This document shows, piece by piece, positions 35,658 through 44,493 of a stretch of DNA of 64,000 nucleotides. A program made the position numbers and the translations under genes. This stretch comes from Leptospiraceae bacterium. GTDB taxonomy: Bacteria; Spirochaetota; Leptospiria; Leptospirales; Leptospiraceae. Within the stretch, counting starts at the first letter, position 1; the number at the start of each line of letters is the position of its first letter. The stretch lies in NCBI GenBank assembly GCA_024233875.1, contig JACKPB010000006.1, positions 1-64,000 on the forward strand, given 5' to 3'. Under the pieces are notes generated by a model. That model was given only the letters and a program-made list of their open reading frames with translations. It was not told where the DNA came from and made no database searches.

Positions 35658-37731
35658 TTTCTTAATATCCTACAACCTACGTATTGTATTTCCGGTCATT
35701 GTTTCCTTTCTACTTATGATCAATTTTATCTTCAGCTCAATATTTGAATACAATGATCACATAAGAATTGTAAAGGAAGGCAAAAGAACGGAAATTGAGA
35801 ATTATATGAATTTACTCATTGATGTGGTCGAGTTCAATACAAATAATAATTCTCCCGGGCAAATAGATTCTTTTATATCCAACATATCAATGGATTCACA
35901 GGTGTTAAATCTGATAATATTTTCAGAAGATGGGATAATCAAACACTCAAACCATAAAATCAATATTGGCGAAAACTTCTATGATTTGGAGGCAGATGAC
36001 TATTCCGGTCCCAAGACACCAATGACTCTCATCAACCGGGATGAAAATAATAAATTTCAAATCAATATCGTAGAATTTGAAAACAAGATCATTGTATACT
36101 CTGCAATTTCTGCACAGATAAAGAAAAATGAGTTGAGGGATCTTTCGACTCTTTCAATTTATTTTGAGTACAGCTTAAGCAATCTTATTTCTAAGGAAGT
36201 AGATTCTATCGTTAGGAAAACATGGATGTCATTTGTCAAGGTGTTTCTGACTTATCTCTTGCTGTACTTTGTTTTCAAACAGTTGATTTCATTACGACTT
36301 CAAGCTCTCCTAAATATTATGGAGAAAGCGAAATCAGGAAACCTCCAATCGAAATTTACAGTACTGGGAAATGATGAAATTGCTTCTATATCAAGATCTT
36401 ATATCACACTAACTGAAAAATTAGAAAAGCTACTGTATTTTGATTCTATTACAGGAGTCTACAATAGGTTTGCATTTGAAATCTATACAACCAATCAACT
36501 CAGTACTACAAAAATGCATCGGGGTTTGGTTCTTATCGATCTGGATGATTTTAAAGAAATCAATGATACATACGGACATCAATTTGGAGATGAAATTTTA
36601 AAAAAATACGCCGCAAATATCGAAGCTTATCTTTCGCTCGATGAAAGTATTGCCAGGATCGGTGGAGATGAGTTTTTGATTCTTACAGGTGAGTTTGAAA
36701 GAATAGAAGATTTGGAAAAATACATATCGGGACTATATGAACATCTAAAAACAGAGATCATTCATAAGGGAAATATCATAGAAGTAAGGGCAACCCTCGG
36801 TGTATCAGTTTACCCTGATCACGGCACTGATTTCAAATCACTATTGATCAATACAGATATTGCGATTTTCAATGCCAAGAAAGAAGGAAAAAATAAGTTT
36901 TTATTAATCGATGAAAAAGTTGTATCTAAGACAAATCGGAAAAATCAAATTTTAGCAATATTAAAAAATTCAAACTTTGATCAGGAATTTCAATTGTACT
37001 ACCAACCTATACTTTCTGTCAAAACCAACATGATCTGTGGTTTGGAAGCTCTCCTTAGATGGAATTCAAAGGAGATGGGGTATGTACCTCCGGATGAATT
37101 GATTCCAATTATGGAAGAATCAGGAATGGTAAAAGAGTTGGGTCGATGGGTGATACGAACTGTTATAGCCCAACAGATCGATTGGATGAAGAGAGATATC
37201 CCCGTCGTAACGGTCAATGTGAATGTATCTTTCCAGGAGTTTTCCCAAAAAGACTATGTTTTCTTCTTAGAAAGTTATTTGTTCAAGCACAAGTTTGACC
37301 CAAAACTGATTAAACTGGAGATTACGGAAAGTGAGATCATGAAAAACTTGGATATGACTATGATCAATCTCAATCAGATCAGAAATATGGGTGTAGGATT
37401 GGCAATTGATGATTTTGGAACAGGATATTCTTCTCTAAGTTATCTAAAAAATCTCCCCATTACCCATATAAAAATCGACAAATCATTTATAACAGATGTT
37501 CCGAGAGATGTGAATGACAATCATTTGGTTCAAACGATTCTCAAATTGGCAATGAATTTAGGATTTGAAACAGTTGCGGAAGGGGTAGAATCAATCGAAC
37601 AATATGAGTTTTTGCTGGAAAATGGATGTGATACTATTCAGGGTTATTTATTCAGCAGACCTGTTCCCGCACAACAGCTTGAACCTTTATTGAAGGAATA
37701 TGTAAACAATCCTTATCAATTTAAAAAGTAA
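35644..37731 (+). CDS. Membrane GGDEF-EAL protein (c-di-GMP synthesis and/or breakdown)
   Basis: 695 aa. TM1 is near residues 12-31, with a periplasmic domain of about 165 residues, TM2 near 198-215, and a HAMP-like linker to about 265. In the GGDEF domain the catalytic GGDEF is intact at residues 340-344. The EAL domain has EAL at 468-470 and DDFGTGYSSL from 589. Both active sites look complete, so the protein could make or degrade c-di-GMP, with the balance set by the periplasmic input. It overlaps the binding-lipoprotein gene by 14 bp, arguing for a functional pair. A family 1 repeat relic lies just downstream. Confidence 0.93.
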   Translation: MKLNNFLISYNLRIVFPVIVSFLLMINFIFSSIFEYNDHIRIVKEGKRTEIENYMNLLIDVVEFNTNNNSPGQIDSFISNISMDSQVLNLIIFSEDGIIKHSNHKINIGENFYDLEADDYSGPKTPMTLINRDENNKFQINIVEFENKIIVYSAISAQIKKNELRDLSTLSIYFEYSLSNLISKEVDSIVRKTWMSFVKVFLTYLLLYFVFKQLISLRLQALLNIMEKAKSGNLQSKFTVLGNDEIASISRSYITLTEKLEKLLYFDSITGVYNRFAFEIYTTNQLSTTKMHRGLVLIDLDDFKEINDTYGHQFGDEILKKYAANIEAYLSLDESIARIGGDEFLILTGEFERIEDLEKYISGLYEHLKTEIIHKGNIIEVRATLGVSVYPDHGTDFKSLLINTDIAIFNAKKEGKNKFLLIDEKVVSKTNRKNQILAILKNSNFDQEFQLYYQPILSVKTNMICGLEALLRWNSKEMGYVPPDELIPIMEESGMVKELGRWVIRTVIAQQIDWMKRDIPVVTVNVNVSFQEFSQKDYVFFLESYLFKHKFDPKLIKLEITESEIMKNLDMTMINLNQIRNMGVGLAIDDFGTGYSSLSYLKNLPITHIKIDKSFITDVPRDVNDNHLVQTILKLAMNLGFETVAEGVESIEQYEFLLENGCDTIQGYLFSRPVPAQQLEPLLKEYVNNPYQFKK

Positions 37732-37746
37732 TAATTTACCCGCCAT

Positions 37747-37772
37747 ACTCACTTCGTGCAAGAGGTGAGTTA
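37747..37772. repeat. Relic of family 1 repeat forming a small hairpin
   Basis: ACTCAC (37747-37752), TTCGTGCA and GTGAGTTA (37765-37772) match the two outer ends of the MITE-like family 1 joined with almost no interior. The arms ACTCAC and GTGAGT can pair. The final TTA is the stop codon of the DUF1801 gene on the minus strand. It lies between convergent genes and could act as a weak transcription stop; there is no strong T run. Confidence 0.5.
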
Positions 37773-38243
37773 TTTACGAATTATTGTGTTCTCGTATGTC
37801 TCTATCCAATCCTTCGGACTTACTTTCTTTACAAGTTCGGATATCAAATCAAATGGAATTTCTTTTCCCGGCTTAAATCGAATACAACTTTTGCCCATAT
37901 CCGGTTTCTTCCCAACCTGTTTTTGGTATTCATCCAGGAACCATTGATTCAATTCTTTTATGGAATATATGCCCATGTGATAGAGTGCTATAAAGTTTTT
38001 TTGAGAAGCCAGATTCATAAAGGGCAGGGGCAATTTGGGATCACAATGATATCCTGACGGATAGATCTTGTGAGGTACCACATAGCCGATCATATTGTAG
38101 TTGATTTCTGAATGAAATCCTTTCGGGAGGGAGTTTAAAATAGTTTTATGTATTTTTTGAATAATGATTTTTCGTTCGGGTTCCAGTGAATTTAGATAAT
38201 CTGAAATACTAGAGTAGTCTTGTTTTTTCATAGTTTCACTCAA
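37770..38243 (-). CDS. DUF1801-family protein
   Basis: 157 aa. The pattern SISDYLNSLEPERKIIIQKIH near the N-terminus, the central MIGYVVPH and FIALYHMGIYS, and the C-terminal CIRFKPGKEIPFDLISELVKK fit DUF1801 (YdhG-like). The molecular function of the family is not known. Its start overlaps the DnaJ-type gene by 8 bp and it is last in a four-gene operon. The stop codon comes from a family 1 repeat end (AAA TAA CTCA). Confidence 0.8.
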   Translation of the reverse strand: MSETMKKQDYSSISDYLNSLEPERKIIIQKIHKTILNSLPKGFHSEINYNMIGYVVPHKIYPSGYHCDPKLPLPFMNLASQKNFIALYHMGIYSIKELNQWFLDEYQKQVGKKPDMGKSCIRFKPGKEIPFDLISELVKKVSPKDWIETYENTIIRK

Positions 38244-38937
38244 ATAGGTGAATTCTTACTTTTAGATTTTTCTTTTTAAAATGTATGAATTTATCGGGTC
38301 TATACTTCGAAAGCTCTAGATTGTATACCTTACCCTGTTCGAGTAGGGTTGGTGCAAATGCCAGATGTAAGGATCTTGTACTTTTGTAAGTTCCTATCCC
38401 ATTGCAACTCTCACAATAAATATCTGAACCCAGACAACTCGGACACAAGATTCGAACCGTTAGTGGAATACTAACCAGAACTTTGTGTTTTCTTTCCTTT
38501 TCATTGATCATAATTTCAAGATCGTGATACAAACCTGTATGTTTTTTTCTGTCACGGGTTCTCATACCCGATCTGAGTAGACCCATTCTTGCCAGATCTG
38601 CCATAGAGGATGTGTAGACAATTCTTCCCGGCGGAAGTTGAATGATTCCCGGTGTAGATAAATTTCCGGCTTTCGGTTTGGTAGTTGATGGAGGTGGGGA
38701 TGGGGAGATGAATTCACGAATGTAGTACTCATCATATCTCTCTTTATTCTTACCGGTGAGAGTTTTGTAAGCCATATGAATTTCAAAAAACTTTTCACCG
38801 GAGCCTGTCATACGATTGTCAGGGTGGTAGAGTTTTGCCAACTTTCTGTATGAGTTCTTAATCTCTTCAGGAGAACAGGCAAAATTCAAATTGAGTATTT
38901 TGTAATAATCCGGTAATTTTAGTTTTTCTCTTTTCAT
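38236..38937 (-). CDS. DnaJ-type co-chaperone-like protein
   Basis: 233 aa. It has an N-terminal J domain with HPD at 38-40, then a Pro/Ser-rich linker (about 73-90). A single zinc-finger pair follows (CPSCLGSDIYCESCNGIG, about 160-177), half of the CxxCxGxG set of true DnaJ. The C-terminal client-binding domains are short. It could recruit DnaK to a special client. It overlaps the deoxyribosyltransferase-like gene by 4 bp and DUF1801 by 8 bp. Confidence 0.85.
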   Translation of the reverse strand: MKREKLKLPDYYKILNLNFACSPEEIKNSYRKLAKLYHPDNRMTGSGEKFFEIHMAYKTLTGKNKERYDEYYIREFISPSPPPSTTKPKAGNLSTPGIIQLPPGRIVYTSSMADLARMGLLRSGMRTRDRKKHTGLYHDLEIMINEKERKHKVLVSIPLTVRILCPSCLGSDIYCESCNGIGTYKSTRSLHLAFAPTLLEQGKVYNLELSKYRPDKFIHFKKKNLKVRIHLFE

Positions 38938-39461
38938 TTCTGGAGATCAATTTTTTGGATTTCTCTCAAACAATCTTCGAGATTTCCCTCAAATAGAAAT
39001 CCTCCTGATTCCATTATCGCAAATTCCATCATTAGATTGATAGAATTTCCAAAATCTTCATTCACTAAAAATCCATCCGGGTCTATTAAATATCCGGAGC
39101 TATGAAGAGAGCAGTGTAATTTTCTGGATACATTGACGGGTAAGGTGATTTTTTCTTTCAAATATCCAATAATTTTCTTTTTTAAAGAAAATGCGTATCC
39201 AATCTCAAAAGCAGTTCCATCGTCTATGAGGGGACCGCGGAAAGAATTGCAGTTTGCGAGGACTAGGTCTGAATTTCGAATCAAATCCAGATTAGAAAGA
39301 AAGATAGATTTTGCTAAGTCCAGACCTTTGAGATCTGAATGATGGGGGTCGAGGGGAGTTTGAATCGAAAAACCCAATTCATTCCCCAGATCTTTGATTT
39401 GATTAAAAAAGATAACCGGATTTGGTCGAAAAACATCGGGACCCGCAAGATAAATTTTCAT
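38934..39461 (-). CDS. Nucleoside 2-deoxyribosyltransferase-like protein
   Basis: 175 aa. MKIYLAGPDVFRP at the N-terminus and DDGTAFEIGYAFSL (about 95-108) are hallmark segments; the Asp and Glu in the second are the substrate-binding and nucleophile positions of the family. Members exchange bases on 2-deoxyribonucleosides or cleave the N-glycosidic bond. It starts 3 bp after the small lipoprotein gene and overlaps the DnaJ-type gene. Confidence 0.85.
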   Translation of the reverse strand: MKIYLAGPDVFRPNPVIFFNQIKDLGNELGFSIQTPLDPHHSDLKGLDLAKSIFLSNLDLIRNSDLVLANCNSFRGPLIDDGTAFEIGYAFSLKKKIIGYLKEKITLPVNVSRKLHCSLHSSGYLIDPDGFLVNEDFGNSINLMMEFAIMESGGFLFEGNLEDCLREIQKIDLQK

Positions 39462-39464
39462 TCA

Positions 39465-39746
39465 TCACTGACGCTGTAGGGTGAAATACAGACTGAGAAC
39501 GTTGCAACTGGTGGCACATCCCGCCTGGCAGGTATCTATGCATGCATTAGATGTGGGTGTCAGATTATCAGTAGAAGAAATGCCACAGATCGGATTGCAG
39601 GTACTATAGCATTGAGCGGTGGAACCACCTCTACAATCCAAAGCAAAAGCTAAGATAGCAGCTTCTTTTGTTGTGTCCTTGTGTTGGGTACAATTGGATT
39701 GAAAGAAAAGTAATAGTGATAGGAATAATATTTTGACCAAAACCAT
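39465..39746 (-). CDS. Small cysteine-rich lipoprotein
   Basis: 93 aa from the start at 39746 (a longer form from 39788 would put 14 residues before the signal peptide). The lipobox is QSNC at C19. The mature part has ten cysteines after the anchor in a compact pattern (DCRGG, CYSTCNPIC, CIDTCQAGCATSC), suggesting several disulfides. This small Cys-rich lipoprotein type is frequent in Leptospira, but no function is known. It is first in the operon with the deoxyribosyltransferase, DnaJ-type and DUF1801 genes, and divergent from thiS across 55 bp. Confidence 0.7.
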   Translation of the reverse strand: MVLVKILFLSLLLFFQSNCTQHKDTTKEAAILAFALDCRGGSTAQCYSTCNPICGISSTDNLTPTSNACIDTCQAGCATSCNVLSLYFTLQRQ

Positions 39747-39801
39747 ATTCACAACATTTTTATTAAAAAATAGTATGTCAATTACCATTAGGAGAACTTC
39801 A

Positions 39802-40002
39802 ATGATTTTAAACGGAAAAGAATTCCCGATTTCTGAATTGATCGATAACTCTCTTCAGTCCCTCTTAGAGTATCATCATCTTCATCCGGATACTGTTGCG
39901 ATTGAGAGAAATGGAGGAATTTTGGATAAATCTGAATTTTCTAAAACTCAATTGAATGAAAATGATCAAATAGAAATCATTAAATTTGTTGGGGGAGGCT
40001 GA
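39802..40002 (+). CDS. thiS: Sulfur carrier protein ThiS
   Basis: 66 aa from the ATG at 39802, which has AGGAG about 8 bases upstream; the frame is open to 39733 but this start fits the family. It is a beta-grasp protein starting MILNGKEF and ending VGGG, with the C-terminal Gly-Gly that is adenylated and thiocarboxylated. It donates sulfur for the thiazole ring of thiamine. Its stop overlaps the thiE-like start (TGATG). ThiG, ThiF and ThiH are not in the window, and no TPP riboswitch is visible in the 55-bp leader. Confidence 0.85.
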   Translation: MILNGKEFPISELIDNSLQSLLEYHHLHPDTVAIERNGGILDKSEFSKTQLNENDQIEIIKFVGGG

Positions 40003-40628
40003 TGCTTTCCTTAGACAAAAAAATCTATCCCATCCTGGATTGGGAGTATTGTGAAAAAGAAAAAATAGATCCCTATTCAGTTTTGCGAGTTTGGGAAGAA
40101 TCCGAGTTCATTTCTTTTTACCAATTACGAGCGAAAAACCTCGGAAATGAAGAATACACCGAACTTTTCAAATCAATGAAACGGAGAACAGAACTTCCCA
40201 TTGTAATCAATGACAAATGGGAAATCGCTCTTCGTGAAAACACATATGGGATTCACTTGGGTAAGGAAGATTTTGGGGAATTGGATTCAGAAGGAAAACT
40301 AGAGATTGCAAAGAGAATCAAATTTCGAGGAACTTCTTCCCATAGTATAGAAGATTTGAAGTCTCTGGATCCGAATTATTTTTCCTATTCAGGGCTAGGC
40401 CCAATCTTTCCTACCCAAAATAAACTCAATCCCTCACCGGTCCTGGGTTTGGAGACCTGGAAGAGAATTTCCGGGCAATCACCCATTCCTCTTGTACCCA
40501 TAGGAGGTATCGATGAGAAGAATTTTTGGGAATTCTTTCCAAAATTTTGCCCTGCCGGAATAGGTTTGTTCACTAATATTGAATTTATAGGTCAAATTTC
40601 CAAATCATATTATAAAAACTTGACTTGA
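40002..40628 (+). CDS. thiE: Thiamine phosphate synthase-like protein (ThiE/TenI)
   Basis: 208 aa TIM barrel. YQLRAKNL, VINDKWEIA, GIHLGKEDFGE, GTSSHSIED, YSGLGPIFPTQNK and PIGGID follow the ThiE order and positions. It would join the thiazole and pyrimidine phosphates to thiamine phosphate; a TenI-like thiazole aromatase is the alternative. Adjacent thiS supports a thiamine role. It overlaps thiS by 1 bp and the TagA-like gene by 4 bp (TTGA). Confidence 0.85.
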   Translation: MLSLDKKIYPILDWEYCEKEKIDPYSVLRVWEESEFISFYQLRAKNLGNEEYTELFKSMKRRTELPIVINDKWEIALRENTYGIHLGKEDFGELDSEGKLEIAKRIKFRGTSSHSIEDLKSLDPNYFSYSGLGPIFPTQNKLNPSPVLGLETWKRISGQSPIPLVPIGGIDEKNFWEFFPKFCPAGIGLFTNIEFIGQISKSYYKNLT

Positions 40629-41503
40629 CGCTCTATCTAAGGGATAAATTATTCGTAACAACCACCATGAAAGATCAATTCCAGATAATCCACCAGTCTG
40701 CAAAAGAAGAAAGAGATTATGTTCTGGAGTATCAAAATATTGATGTCAATCTCAGACCCAAGATCAACCTCTCCGGAGTGGAAATTGATAATATATCCCG
40801 GGACAGAGCAGTAGCCATAATCATCGATTGGGTGAAAAAAAAGGAAAAATTCCATCATGTTCTCTTCCTCGATCCAATCAAACTGATGGAGATGAGAGAA
40901 GGGAAGTCTCTGAACCGAATTCCAAAGAAATCTTCCATGGTTCTGGCTGAAGCTGGCGGTATGGATTGGGCTGCTGAATGCACCGGTGAGAAGTTAGAAG
41001 AAACAATCTCCATAATTAGTTTGATGATGGATATTATTCGATTTTCAGAAAAGCAAAGTCTGACTCTATTTTTTTTAGGAAGTAAGGAAAAAGTAATCGA
41101 AAGACTCTTTTTTAATTTGATAAAACACTTTCCTGAGATTCGGATAGTTGGGCGACATTCAGGCTATCTAACTAAAGAAAGAGAGCTCATGGTCAAGGAA
41201 GCAATTCGTAAGACAGGTCCGGATATCATTTTTCTCGGAATGGACTTTCCCGATCAGGAGTTGTGGATTGAAAACAATACCGGCTATTTCGGAAAGTCAG
41301 TTGTGATAGGAACCTGGAGGACTTTTGATATCCTTTCGGGAAATCTGGATAAGGTTCCGGATTTTTTTCAGAGAAAAGAGCTCCATTGGCTCTGGAAAAT
41401 CATTACAAAACCCTGGAGACTTAAAAAAGTCTGGATTGCGATACGCTTCTATTTTCATTTTCGATGGAAAAGAATGAAATCCAAACAACAGGCTTCACCC
41501 TGA
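40625..41503 (+). CDS. WecG/TagA/CpsF-family glycosyltransferase-like protein
   Basis: 292 aa. The C-terminal half is typical (LFFLGSKEKVIERL, RIVGRHSGYL, PDIIFLGMDFPDQELWI, GTWRTFDILSG), placing it with enzymes that add N-acetylmannosamine-type sugars to lipid-linked precursors. Two otherwise conserved active-site regions are altered. The family TxN is FLD (HVLFLDPIKL) and the family DG pair is EA (VLAEAGGMDWAA), so catalysis may differ. The start at TTG 40625 overlaps thiE (TTGA); ATG 40667 is the alternative, and neither has a good ribosome-binding site. The C-terminus is basic and may bind the membrane. Confidence 0.8.
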   Translation: MTLYLRDKLFVTTTMKDQFQIIHQSAKEERDYVLEYQNIDVNLRPKINLSGVEIDNISRDRAVAIIIDWVKKKEKFHHVLFLDPIKLMEMREGKSLNRIPKKSSMVLAEAGGMDWAAECTGEKLEETISIISLMMDIIRFSEKQSLTLFFLGSKEKVIERLFFNLIKHFPEIRIVGRHSGYLTKERELMVKEAIRKTGPDIIFLGMDFPDQELWIENNTGYFGKSVVIGTWRTFDILSGNLDKVPDFFQRKELHWLWKIITKPWRLKKVWIAIRFYFHFRWKRMKSKQQASP

Positions 41504-41529
41504 TCAAATAATTCTGAGGGAGGATTCTC

Positions 41530-43038
41530 ATTGAACCTCAAAAGAAAAAACAATTGATTACCAAAACAGCATTTCTTCAGGGATTGAAATGCGATAGACA
41601 GTTTTATTGGATATCCACTCATTCTTCTCCTTCAAGGAAAAAAGAAGATTCTCATTCTTTCCGACAACCAGGATTGAAAAATGCGATTTTCCGAATCGCT
41701 AAAGAATTGTATCCGGATGGAGTGGAAGTAGCACATGATTCAAAATTAAGTGATTCTATTTCAGAAACCCTAGATCTAATTTCCAAAAGAAAGACTATTT
41801 ACAATGCAAGTATAGGTCATGGGGAGTACTACTGTCGGATCGATATTTTGTGCCCCAAATCTGATGAATCCTGGGATTTGATTGAAGTCAGGACCCATTC
41901 AAACCCTAAGTCAGAAAATTGGATGGATTTGGGATTTCAGAAATTTGTCTTAGAAAAGTTAGGTATCAAAATAAATGAATTGTTCATACTTTATATAAAT
42001 TCTACTTATGTTTTTGATAACTCAATTCGGCCGGATCAATTCTTTAAAATAAAAAATGCTACTCTTCAGGTTGAAAACAGATACTCTCAAATTTTAGAAA
42101 ACATAACCTATTTCAACTCCTTGTTAGAAAAAGGTCTGCCTGAAAAAAATTCTAGGTCCTGTAAGAGTCCCAAAGATTGTAAATTCCAGGAGATTTGTTG
42201 GGAAGATTTGGGAGATGGAAATGTGTTTCAGCTGAGAGAAGGTGGAGAACTTTCCAGAAGTCTTTACTCAAAAGGAATTTATCATCTAAAAGATATTTCT
42301 GATGATGAGGAAACTTCAAGAATTCAAAAGATTCAAATTGAATGTGACCGTACGGGTAAGCCTCATCTGGATGCGAATCAGCTTCAAGTGTTTATTCAAA
42401 AATTGAGTTTTCCGATTTACTATCTCGACTTTGAAACCATCAACCCTGTAATACCGATCTATCAAAAATCTAAGCCATTTCAACACATACCTTTTTTGTA
42501 CTCACTTCATATCGAAGAGGAGTCAGGTGAAATAAAACATTTTTATGATATGGAAAGGGAAGGTGAGGATCCGCGATTCACACTCATGAAGTCTTTGACT
42601 GAACGATTGGGAAGCGTTGGGAGCATAGTTTGCTTCAATGATATGTTTGAAAAGAAATGTATTAGAGAATCCTCAGAACATTTTAGTGAATTTTTGGATT
42701 GGTCGGGAACTCTTTGGGATAGGTTTTTGGATTTATCAATTCCATTTAAAGAATTGCACTACTATCATCCGAATCAGAAAGGATTAGCTTCCCTGAAAGC
42801 TATCTTAAAACCTCTTACCGGTTTGGATTACAGTGCATTGAGTATTCAGGATGGAAGCAATGCAAATAATGAATATTTGAATATCAAACAAAATGATCAG
42901 TTTACTCAAATCCAAATGGATGAAATTAGGACAAATTTAATCGAATATTGTAAGATGGATACCTTTGCTATGTACCGGGTTCTTTCAGAGCTAAAAATAC
43001 TGCTCTCCATTGAGCCTAAAATCGATTATTCAATATAA
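41530..43038 (+). CDS. DUF2779 protein: Cas4/Dna2-like PD-(D/E)XK plus DEDD-type nuclease domains
   Basis: 502 aa from an ATT start at 41530, chosen because GAGGGAGG (41516-41523) sits 6 bases upstream; the only common start codon, TTG 41554, has no ribosome-binding site. The N-terminal part has an early Cys (LKCDRQFYW), a nuclease-like core (RIDIL ... DLIEVRTHS) and a late cysteine group (CKSPKDCKFQEIC), the layout of Cas4-type Fe-S nucleases. In the ExK position it has Arg. The C-terminal half is RNase-H-like with YYLDFET, FNDMFEK and YCKMDTFAMY as DEDD-type acids. No CRISPR locus is near. It overlaps the DUF389 gene end by 13 bp. Confidence 0.75.
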   Translation: MEPQKKKQLITKTAFLQGLKCDRQFYWISTHSSPSRKKEDSHSFRQPGLKNAIFRIAKELYPDGVEVAHDSKLSDSISETLDLISKRKTIYNASIGHGEYYCRIDILCPKSDESWDLIEVRTHSNPKSENWMDLGFQKFVLEKLGIKINELFILYINSTYVFDNSIRPDQFFKIKNATLQVENRYSQILENITYFNSLLEKGLPEKNSRSCKSPKDCKFQEICWEDLGDGNVFQLREGGELSRSLYSKGIYHLKDISDDEETSRIQKIQIECDRTGKPHLDANQLQVFIQKLSFPIYYLDFETINPVIPIYQKSKPFQHIPFLYSLHIEEESGEIKHFYDMEREGEDPRFTLMKSLTERLGSVGSIVCFNDMFEKKCIRESSEHFSEFLDWSGTLWDRFLDLSIPFKELHYYHPNQKGLASLKAILKPLTGLDYSALSIQDGSNANNEYLNIKQNDQFTQIQMDEIRTNLIEYCKMDTFAMYRVLSELKILLSIEPKIDYSI

Positions 43039-44375
43039 AATTCTAAGTTTTCTGATTTCGTTCTTACCTTAAGCCAGGCAATGATTTTCTTCTTATCGTT
43101 GCGATTCAATTTGCCTGAGAATTTTGCAATAGCGATCGTTACCAATTCCAGATTGATACTTTCCTCTTTGGCTTTTTTAGAACTTTCCAAAACCAATGAT
43201 TCACAATTGGGATATTGGGCTTTCAATTCCTCATAGATTTCACTGGTATTGAAGGTTCTATCTTTGTAATTTGCTAGTTCTAACTCCAGTTTCTTGATTC
43301 GTTCATTTTTCTGCTCGATTGTTTCTGAGTTTTTCTTCAAGACTTCATCCAGAATATTGGCTTTCATATTATTCAATTCCGATTCCAGGTTCGCGTTATT
43401 GTCCTTAATGATCAGAGTCGTGTCTTCGAGATTGTAATCTTTCAATTTCTCATTCAGACTTGATAATTCATTTTTAGATATTTTTTCTCCTGCGATAAGG
43501 ACTTCGACTTTCTTGGATGCAAAGTCTATGTCTTTGTAGAGCACTAGCGTCTTACGATAATTGAATTCTTTTTTGAGAAATACATTCACCTTTGTTTCAA
43601 AAATACTCTTGGTTACGATCTTATACGCCAGAAAAATACTGGGTAGGATAGTGATGAGAACAAAACCTGTGATGAATTTCTTTACTTTTGATTCAGTTTC
43701 CTGATCTACAAAAGTGATGCGGGGAAATTTCATAAACCGAATCAGAATAAATGTCGCCAAACTAATAAAAACACTGTTGATAAAGAATAGATAAAATGCT
43801 CCAAAGAAAAAGTAAATATTTCCTTTCGCAATTCCATATCCGGCAGTACAGAGTGGGGGCATGAGAGCTGTGGCTATGGCAACTCCGGGAAGCACATTCG
43901 TTTTTTCTTTTCTGGTGCTGGCTATAACACCTGCCAATCCCCCTACGAAAGCAATGATTACATCCCAGATAGAAGGAGTCGTTCTTGCCAGAAGTTCCGA
44001 GTGAGCTTCACCGAGAGGAGAGATCAAAAAGTAAAAGCAGGAAGTTAAGATACTGAAAATAGCGGCAATAGTAAGATTGAGAAAGGATTTTTTAATCAGC
44101 TCAAAGTCAAATATCCCGACCCCCAGACCAATTCCCATGATGGGACCCATTAGCGGGGAAATCAACATCGCTCCAATGATAACAGCTGTAGAGTTTACAT
44201 TCAGACCGATAGACGCTATGAAGATTGCCAGGATAAGAACCCAGAGATTGGTTCCCGATAATTCAGCTCCTTCTCTGATGTCCTCAATGATTTCTTGATC
44301 TGAAGCTTTGCCTTCATGCAATTCAAAACGTTTTTTGATTTCCAAGATGAGCATATTGAGAGGGGATTCATTCAT
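43026..44375 (-). CDS. DUF389 membrane protein
   Basis: 449 aa. The N-terminal 220 residues form six or so helices with the family hallmarks STAVIIGAMLISPLMGPIMGIGLG and GVAIATALMPPLCTAGYG. Another helix lies near 240. The C-terminal 190 residues are soluble and charged, with a likely coiled coil (KKNSETIEQKNERIKKLELEL in pattern). The function of DUF389 proteins is not established. It stands alone and converges on the DUF2779 gene. Confidence 0.85.
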   Translation of the reverse strand: MNESPLNMLILEIKKRFELHEGKASDQEIIEDIREGAELSGTNLWVLILAIFIASIGLNVNSTAVIIGAMLISPLMGPIMGIGLGVGIFDFELIKKSFLNLTIAAIFSILTSCFYFLISPLGEAHSELLARTTPSIWDVIIAFVGGLAGVIASTRKEKTNVLPGVAIATALMPPLCTAGYGIAKGNIYFFFGAFYLFFINSVFISLATFILIRFMKFPRITFVDQETESKVKKFITGFVLITILPSIFLAYKIVTKSIFETKVNVFLKKEFNYRKTLVLYKDIDFASKKVEVLIAGEKISKNELSSLNEKLKDYNLEDTTLIIKDNNANLESELNNMKANILDEVLKKNSETIEQKNERIKKLELELANYKDRTFNTSEIYEELKAQYPNCESLVLESSKKAKEESINLELVTIAIAKFSGKLNRNDKKKIIAWLKVRTKSENLEFYIE

Positions 44376-44493
44376 TTTTCTATCCTAAATGGAAAATTCA
44401 AACTTGAAACTTGGTTTCTTTCGATGCATAAAAGTTTAGATCTCAGTATCAATTAGCGCAATTTCAAAAATGGTTATACAAAAGTAAATAAAA

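Noticed and set aside
39747..39801. TPP riboswitch before thiS
   Set aside because: The leader is only 55 bp between divergent genes and lacks the conserved THI-box sequences.
41530..43038. Cas4 gene of a CRISPR-Cas locus
   Set aside because: No repeat-spacer array and no other cas gene occur in the window; the C-terminal DEDD domain places it in DUF2779.
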